Part shown: in pieces, positions 60,038 to 64,000 of the stretch
Numbering within the stretch: position 1 is the stretch's first letter
Layout of the letters: the number at the start of each line of letters is the position of its first letter
Assembly: GCF_900188485.1 (NCBI RefSeq)
Contig: NZ_FZPH01000001.1
Span: 372,001 to 436,000, forward strand
DNA: 64,000 nt
Origin: Asanoa hainanensis
Lineage (GTDB): Bacteria > Actinomycetota > Actinomycetes > Mycobacteriales > Micromonosporaceae
Direction of reading: 5' to 3'
Notes under the pieces: generated by a model
The model's input: the letters and a program-made list of their open reading frames with translations, nothing else
Told to the model about the DNA's origin: nothing
Databases searched by the model: none
Translations under genes and position numbers: made by a program

Positions 60038-62272
60038 GTGCGGTTGACGACCGGCGCCGTCAAGCGCCTCTGGACCGATGTCGCCGTGCGCCGGGCCGCC
60101 CGCGCGGCGGTCGTGGCCCCCAGCGTCTTCGCGATCGGCCTCGAGGTCATCGACAACGTCGCGATCGGCACGTTCGCCGCGATCGGCGTGTTCTGCCTGC
60201 TGCTGCTCGTCGAGTTCGGCGGGCCGATGCACGAGCGGATCGAGGCGGAGGTCGGGCTGATCGTCGCCGGCGGCGCGCTGATCGCCGTCGGCACGCTGAT
60301 CTCCCGGCACGTCTGGCTGGCGGCCCCGCTCACCTTGCTGATCGCCTTCCTGATCCTGTTCTCCGGCGTGGTGAGCTCCGTTCTCGCCGGCGCCAGCATC
60401 TCCCTGCTGCTCGCGGTGATCCTCGCCGTGTCCCTGCCCGCTGGCCCCGACCAGGTCGTGCCGCGGCTGGCCGGCTGGGGCCTGGCGGCGGGCGCCTCGC
60501 TGCTCGCGGTCCGCTTCCTCTGGCCCGCGCCGGCCCGGGACCCGCTGCGCGCGCCCACGGTGGCCGCCTGCCGCGAGCTGGCCGGCACCCTGCACGCGGG
60601 CGCCGCGATCTGGCGCGGTGCCGGGCCGTCCGACGAGGGGTACACGGCGCTGCTCGACCGGGCCGACCAGGCCGTCACGGGGCTGCACCGCAGCTTCCTC
60701 GCGACGCCCGTGCGCCCGACCGGCCTGTCCACCTCGGCCCGCACCCGGGTGCGGCTGATCGACGAGCTGACCTGGATCCGCGACGTCGTCCGGCATCCGA
60801 CGGCACGCACGGTGAGCACCGAGGCGGCCGCAGCCGGGAAGGACGCCGCCGGCGACGTGCTCGACGCGGCGGCCACGCTCCTGGAACGGCCGGAGACCTC
60901 ACCCGACACACTGCACGCGGCCCATCGGCGGCTCGACGCGGCACTGAGCCAGTTGGGCCAGGAGACGACCACGACGCCGCCGGCCGGCCGGATGGCGACG
61001 TTCGTCAGCGCGCTCGCGCCGAGCTTCCGGGTGCAGGAGGTCGCGTACGCGATCCGCCTCGTGGCCCGCGACGTCGAGGTGAGCGTGGCAGCCGAGCGGC
61101 GCACCTGGGTCCAGCGGTTCCTCGGGCAGCAACCCGGCGGGCTGGCCGGGCCGCTGGCCACCGCGCGCGACCGGGCGGTGGCGCACCTGGAACGGCACTC
61201 CACCTGGCTGCACAACAGCCTGCGCGGGGCCCTCGGCGTGGCGGCGGCGGTCGTCGTCGTGCACTACACGGACGTGCAGCACGCGTTCTGGGTCATCTTC
61301 GGCACGCTCGCCGTCCTGCGCTCGAACGCCCTCGCCACCGGGCAGAACGCGGTGCGGGCCATCCTCGGCACGGTCGTCGGCTTCGTGATCGGCTCCATGA
61401 TCCTGATCGGCTTCGACACCCACCTCACCGTGCTCTGGGCCCTGCTGCCGTTCGCGATCCTGACGGCCGGCGTCGCACCGGCGTTGATCTCGTTCGCGGC
61501 CGGGCAGGCGGCGTTCACCGTCACCCTGCTGATCCTGTTCAACATCATCAAACCGGCGGGCTGGCAGCTCGGCTTGATCCGGGTCGAGGACGTCGCGATC
61601 GGGGTCGGCATCAGCCTGTTGGTCGGGCTGCTGCTCTGGCCGCGCGGCGCGCGCAAGGAGCTGCGCAACGCGCTCGCCGCCGCGTACACCGACTGCTCCC
61701 GCTACCTGCACGCGGCGATCGCGTACGCGGCGTTGTGCTGCGACGGCACCGCGCGCCCGCCGGTGCCGACCGCCGAGGCGCAGCGGGCCCTGGCGGCGTC
61801 CCGCCGGCTCGACGACACGTTCCGCACCTACCTGTCGGAGCGCGGCGCCAAGCCGATGCCCCTCGCCCAGATCACCGGCCTGGTCAACGGGGTGGCCGGG
61901 CTGCGCATCGCCGCCGACGCGGTGCTCGACCTCTGGCAACGCGGGCGGCCCGCGGCCGGCGACCGCGCTGCCGCCCGGTCGCTGCTGCTGCGCACGAGCC
62001 GGGACGTCGGACGCTGGTACGCGGAGCTGGCCGACAGCATCGCCGGAGAGCGCCCCACGCCGGCCCCGGCACCGCCGGACCTGGTCGCCGACGGTCAGCT
62101 CGTCGACGCTGTGCAGCACGACCTGCGCAGCGGCGACGACGGAGCGACCTCGACCGCGGTGCGGGTCATCTGGACCGCCGACCACATCGACGCCGCCCGC
62201 CGGCTGGAGGTGAGCCTGGTCGAGCCGGCCCGGCTGGCCGAGGAGACCAAGCCGCACGCCGTCACGGGTTGA
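60038..62272 (+). CDS. FUSC family membrane protein
   Basis: A 744-aa protein from GTG 60038. It has two membrane blocks of about five to six helices each: residues 20-165, starting AAVVAPSVFAIGLEVIDNVAIGTFAAIGVFCLLLLVEFGG, and residues 405-545, with YTDVQHAFWVIFGTLAVLRSNALATGQNAVRAILGTVVGFVIGSM. Each is followed by a cytoplasmic helical domain. RSNALATG..AVRAILGT is the FUSC (fusaric acid resistance-like, aromatic acid exporter) signature. It lies 21 bp after the GMC gene and may be co-transcribed. Convergent overlap with the alditol oxidase gene is 11 bp. Confidence 0.85.
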   Translation: MRLTTGAVKRLWTDVAVRRAARAAVVAPSVFAIGLEVIDNVAIGTFAAIGVFCLLLLVEFGGPMHERIEAEVGLIVAGGALIAVGTLISRHVWLAAPLTLLIAFLILFSGVVSSVLAGASISLLLAVILAVSLPAGPDQVVPRLAGWGLAAGASLLAVRFLWPAPARDPLRAPTVAACRELAGTLHAGAAIWRGAGPSDEGYTALLDRADQAVTGLHRSFLATPVRPTGLSTSARTRVRLIDELTWIRDVVRHPTARTVSTEAAAAGKDAAGDVLDAAATLLERPETSPDTLHAAHRRLDAALSQLGQETTTTPPAGRMATFVSALAPSFRVQEVAYAIRLVARDVEVSVAAERRTWVQRFLGQQPGGLAGPLATARDRAVAHLERHSTWLHNSLRGALGVAAAVVVVHYTDVQHAFWVIFGTLAVLRSNALATGQNAVRAILGTVVGFVIGSMILIGFDTHLTVLWALLPFAILTAGVAPALISFAAGQAAFTVTLLILFNIIKPAGWQLGLIRVEDVAIGVGISLLVGLLLWPRGARKELRNALAAAYTDCSRYLHAAIAYAALCCDGTARPPVPTAEAQRALAASRRLDDTFRTYLSERGAKPMPLAQITGLVNGVAGLRIAADAVLDLWQRGRPAAGDRAAARSLLLRTSRDVGRWYAELADSIAGERPTPAPAPPDLVADGQLVDAVQHDLRSGDDGATSTAVRVIWTADHIDAARRLEVSLVEPARLAEETKPHAVTG

Positions 62273-63488
62273 GCAGCTCGTCGACCATCGCGTTGCCGAA
62301 CTTGCCGGTCGGGTCGGCCCGGGCCCGCAGCGCGCGGAAGTCGGCCATCCGGGGGTAGCTGCCGGCGACGTCGGTGGTGGCGAAGCACTTGCCCCAGTGG
62401 GGCCGCGCCCCGAGCGGCAGCAACGCGGCCTCGAGGTCGGGCAGCAGCGCGTACACCCGGTCGGCGTCCTTGACCCAGGTGAAGTGGATGCCGACCACGT
62501 CGGTGCCGTAGGCGGGACTCAACCAGAGGTCGTCGGCGGCGACGGTCCGGATCTCCGAGATCTGGAGCACGGACGCGATCCGCGGGCCGAGGGGCCGCAG
62601 CGCCGCGAACGCGTCCTGGACGGCCGCGCGTGGCACGAGGTATTCGGTCTGCAGCTCCTCGCCCCGGCTCGGGGTGAAGGCCAGCCGGAAGTGCGGCAGC
62701 CGCTCGTGCCACGGGCCGGGCGCCCCCTGCTGGCCGGTGACCGCCTCGGTGCTCCCGCCGGCCAGCATGTGCACGGGCTCGCCGGCCGCCGCGACGCCGA
62801 ACAGCTCGGCCGGCAGCGTGCCACGGCTCTTCAGCCAGACCTGGGCGATCCGGTCGGTGTCCCAGTCGACGAACAGGCTCACGCTGTAGGCGGCGCCGGT
62901 CAGGGCGTCGAAGTCGGTCTCGACCAGCGACCAGGGCAGGTCCCGGTAGACCGCCTGCCGGACCACATAGGACGGCTCGACGTCGAGGGTGACCCGGGTC
63001 ACCACGCCGAGGGCGCCGAGCGCGACGACGCTGCCGGCGAAGTCGGGCTCACCACGGGAGACCCGGCGCAGCGCGCCGTCCGGGCCGATGATCTCGACCG
63101 CGCGTACGCCGGCCGCCAGCGATCCCGTGCGGTCGCCGGAGCCGTGCGTGCCCGTCCCCACCGCCCCCGCGACCGAGATGTGTGGCAGCGACGCCATGGT
63201 CGCCAGGGCCCAGCCCCGCGCGTCGAGCTCGACCGCGACCTCGCCGTAGCGGGCACCGCCGCCCACCGTCACGGTCCTGGCGGCCTGGTCGAGCACCAGG
63301 TCCATCGGCAGGGCGGCGGTCGACAGCAGCAGGCCGGTGGTGTCGGCGATGCCGGTGAACGAGTGCCGGGTGCCCAGCGCCCGCACCCGGTCGGTGCCGG
63401 CGACCAGTTCCCGTGCCTCGTCGACGGTCACGGGACTGGCCACCCTGGCGGCACCGTACGCGTGGCTGCGTGCCCAGTTGAACTCCAT
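62262..63488 (-). CDS. aldO: Alditol oxidase (FAD-linked, VAO family)
   Basis: A 408-aa flavoenzyme from ATG 63488. RALGTRHSFTGIADT, NMASLPHISVAGAV-like TMASLPHISVAGAVGTGTHGSGDRTGSLA (with the His that carries covalent FAD), ALGALGVVTRVTLDVEPSY, PGPWHERLPHFRLAFTPS, SEIRTVAADDLWLSPAYGTD and ARPHWGKCF align throughout with Streptomyces coelicolor AldO (about 418 aa), which oxidises xylitol and sorbitol to the aldose with H2O2 release. TAGTTT seven bases before the ATG suggests leaderless expression. The 18-bp gap to the MHYT gene upstream also allows co-transcription. Confidence 0.92.
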   Translation of the reverse strand: MEFNWARSHAYGAARVASPVTVDEARELVAGTDRVRALGTRHSFTGIADTTGLLLSTAALPMDLVLDQAARTVTVGGGARYGEVAVELDARGWALATMASLPHISVAGAVGTGTHGSGDRTGSLAAGVRAVEIIGPDGALRRVSRGEPDFAGSVVALGALGVVTRVTLDVEPSYVVRQAVYRDLPWSLVETDFDALTGAAYSVSLFVDWDTDRIAQVWLKSRGTLPAELFGVAAAGEPVHMLAGGSTEAVTGQQGAPGPWHERLPHFRLAFTPSRGEELQTEYLVPRAAVQDAFAALRPLGPRIASVLQISEIRTVAADDLWLSPAYGTDVVGIHFTWVKDADRVYALLPDLEAALLPLGARPHWGKCFATTDVAGSYPRMADFRALRARADPTGKFGNAMVDELLNP

Positions 63489-63506
63489 GGGCACCAAACT
63501 ATTGGG

Positions 63507-64000
63507 TCAGCGGCGGCTCTGGAAACGCGAGGCCAGACCCTGGGGGTCGGGGCCCGACGTCGGCCGGGCGGGCTCGTTGCGGGCGGCCAGGCCGTGCGGG
63601 TCCGGAGCGGGGGCCGTGCTCTGCGGGCTGTCGGTCCGCCCGGCCATCCGGTTCTGGAGATACTCGGCGCCCGCGCGGTCGTCGGCGGTCGGTGCGGCGA
63701 GCACCGCGTAGACCAGGCCGATGACGACCAGGATCACGGCGAGCACGATCGGGACCAGCAGGTTGGAGGCGGTCGCGCCGGACTGGGTGCCCTGTTCCTC
63801 GTGCAGCTGGGCCGACATCGAGTACATGCCGGTGAAGTGCATGCCGTTGACCGCCACGCCCATCACCAGTGCCGAGCCGATCACGGCGAGGGTGCCCTTG
63901 ACGTTGGTCGCCAGCCAGAGCGCGACGGCGGCCGCGACGACGGCAATGGCGATCGAGAGAACGACCTTGGTGGTGTCGTAGTGGACTTCGGCGTTGAGCC
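63507..64000 (-). CDS. Partial MHYT-domain integral membrane protein
   Basis: The gene enters from the right edge; 164 codons including the C-terminus are visible. Two or three membrane helices are present, and the motif VNGMHFTGMYSMSAQLH is an MHYT repeat (M-H-F-T-G-M), whose Met and His are proposed to bind copper or another ligand. The cytoplasmic tail (about 70 residues, with TAPAPDPHGLAARNEPARP) is low-complexity with a repeated DPxGLA motif and no GGDEF or EAL domain. It is probably a stand-alone MHYT sensor. The N-terminal repeats are outside the window. Confidence 0.82.
   Translation of the reverse strand, partial: LNAEVHYDTTKVVLSIAIAVVAAAVALWLATNVKGTLAVIGSALVMGVAVNGMHFTGMYSMSAQLHEEQGTQSGATASNLLVPIVLAVILVVIGLVYAVLAAPTADDRAGAEYLQNRMAGRTDSPQSTAPAPDPHGLAARNEPARPTSGPDPQGLASRFQSRR

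Overview
The window is about 64 kb of very GC-rich DNA (roughly 70% GC by eye, nearly all codons ending in G or C). It has frequent GTG and TTG starts, many apparently leaderless genes, a Spo0M-type sporulation protein, an RAE-controlled rifampicin phosphotransferase and NACHT, CGNR and FUSC family genes. This points to a filamentous actinobacterium, most likely in or near the Micromonosporaceae; that placement is inference. No rRNA, tRNA, CRISPR array, transposase or integrase was seen, so most of it reads as ordinary chromosome with a few accessory patches.

Layout. 1-6.5 kb: a PadR-controlled membrane/NIPSNAP operon, an HxlR regulator, two divergent secreted wall enzymes (an M15 peptidase and an L,D-transpeptidase) and Spo0M. 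6.5-11.2 kb: rph (rifampicin phosphotransferase) behind a 19-bp RAE inverted repeat, followed by an acyl-CoA synthetase. 11.3-13.8 kb: a tightly overlapping six-gene Asp23/AmaP envelope-stress operon. 14-18.4 kb: malQ, gnd and a DUF302-like gene. 18.4-26.4 kb: an accessory-looking block with a 1155-aa NACHT-LRR STAND NTPase (candidate anti-phage protein), MerR-thioredoxin, a tetracycline ribosomal-protection gene preceded by a possible 39-codon leader ORF, and a TetR-controlled pair. This block is bracketed by two convergent DUF302 tails, one of them only a remnant beside a 61-bp tandem repeat. 26.6-29.9 kb: small redox genes and a frameshifted LysR gene.

30-39 kb: one seven-gene minus-strand L-arabinose operon, in transcription order sugar-binding protein, ATPase, permease, LacI regulator, araB, araD, araA. 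It has LacI-type operators at its head and a 17-bp intercistronic hairpin after the binding-protein gene. 39-44 kb: an alpha-dioxygenase-like peroxidase, a secreted alpha/beta hydrolase and a lipid kinase. 44-49.5 kb: a lipoprotein, a YbjQ protein, a modular amidase, a DUF1622 pair and a two-component system. 50-54.5 kb: the glycerol operon glpF-glpK-glpD. 54.5-64 kb: two MFS exporters, a Gfo/Idh/MocA oxidoreductase, a CGNR regulator, a GMC oxidoreductase, a FUSC membrane protein, an alditol oxidase and the end of an MHYT protein.

The most notable points are the solitary NACHT-LRR gene, the RAE-driven rph unit, the tet leader ORF, and three enzymes whose expected catalytic residue is altered by what looks like a single-base change. 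All family assignments come from reading motifs; no database search was run.
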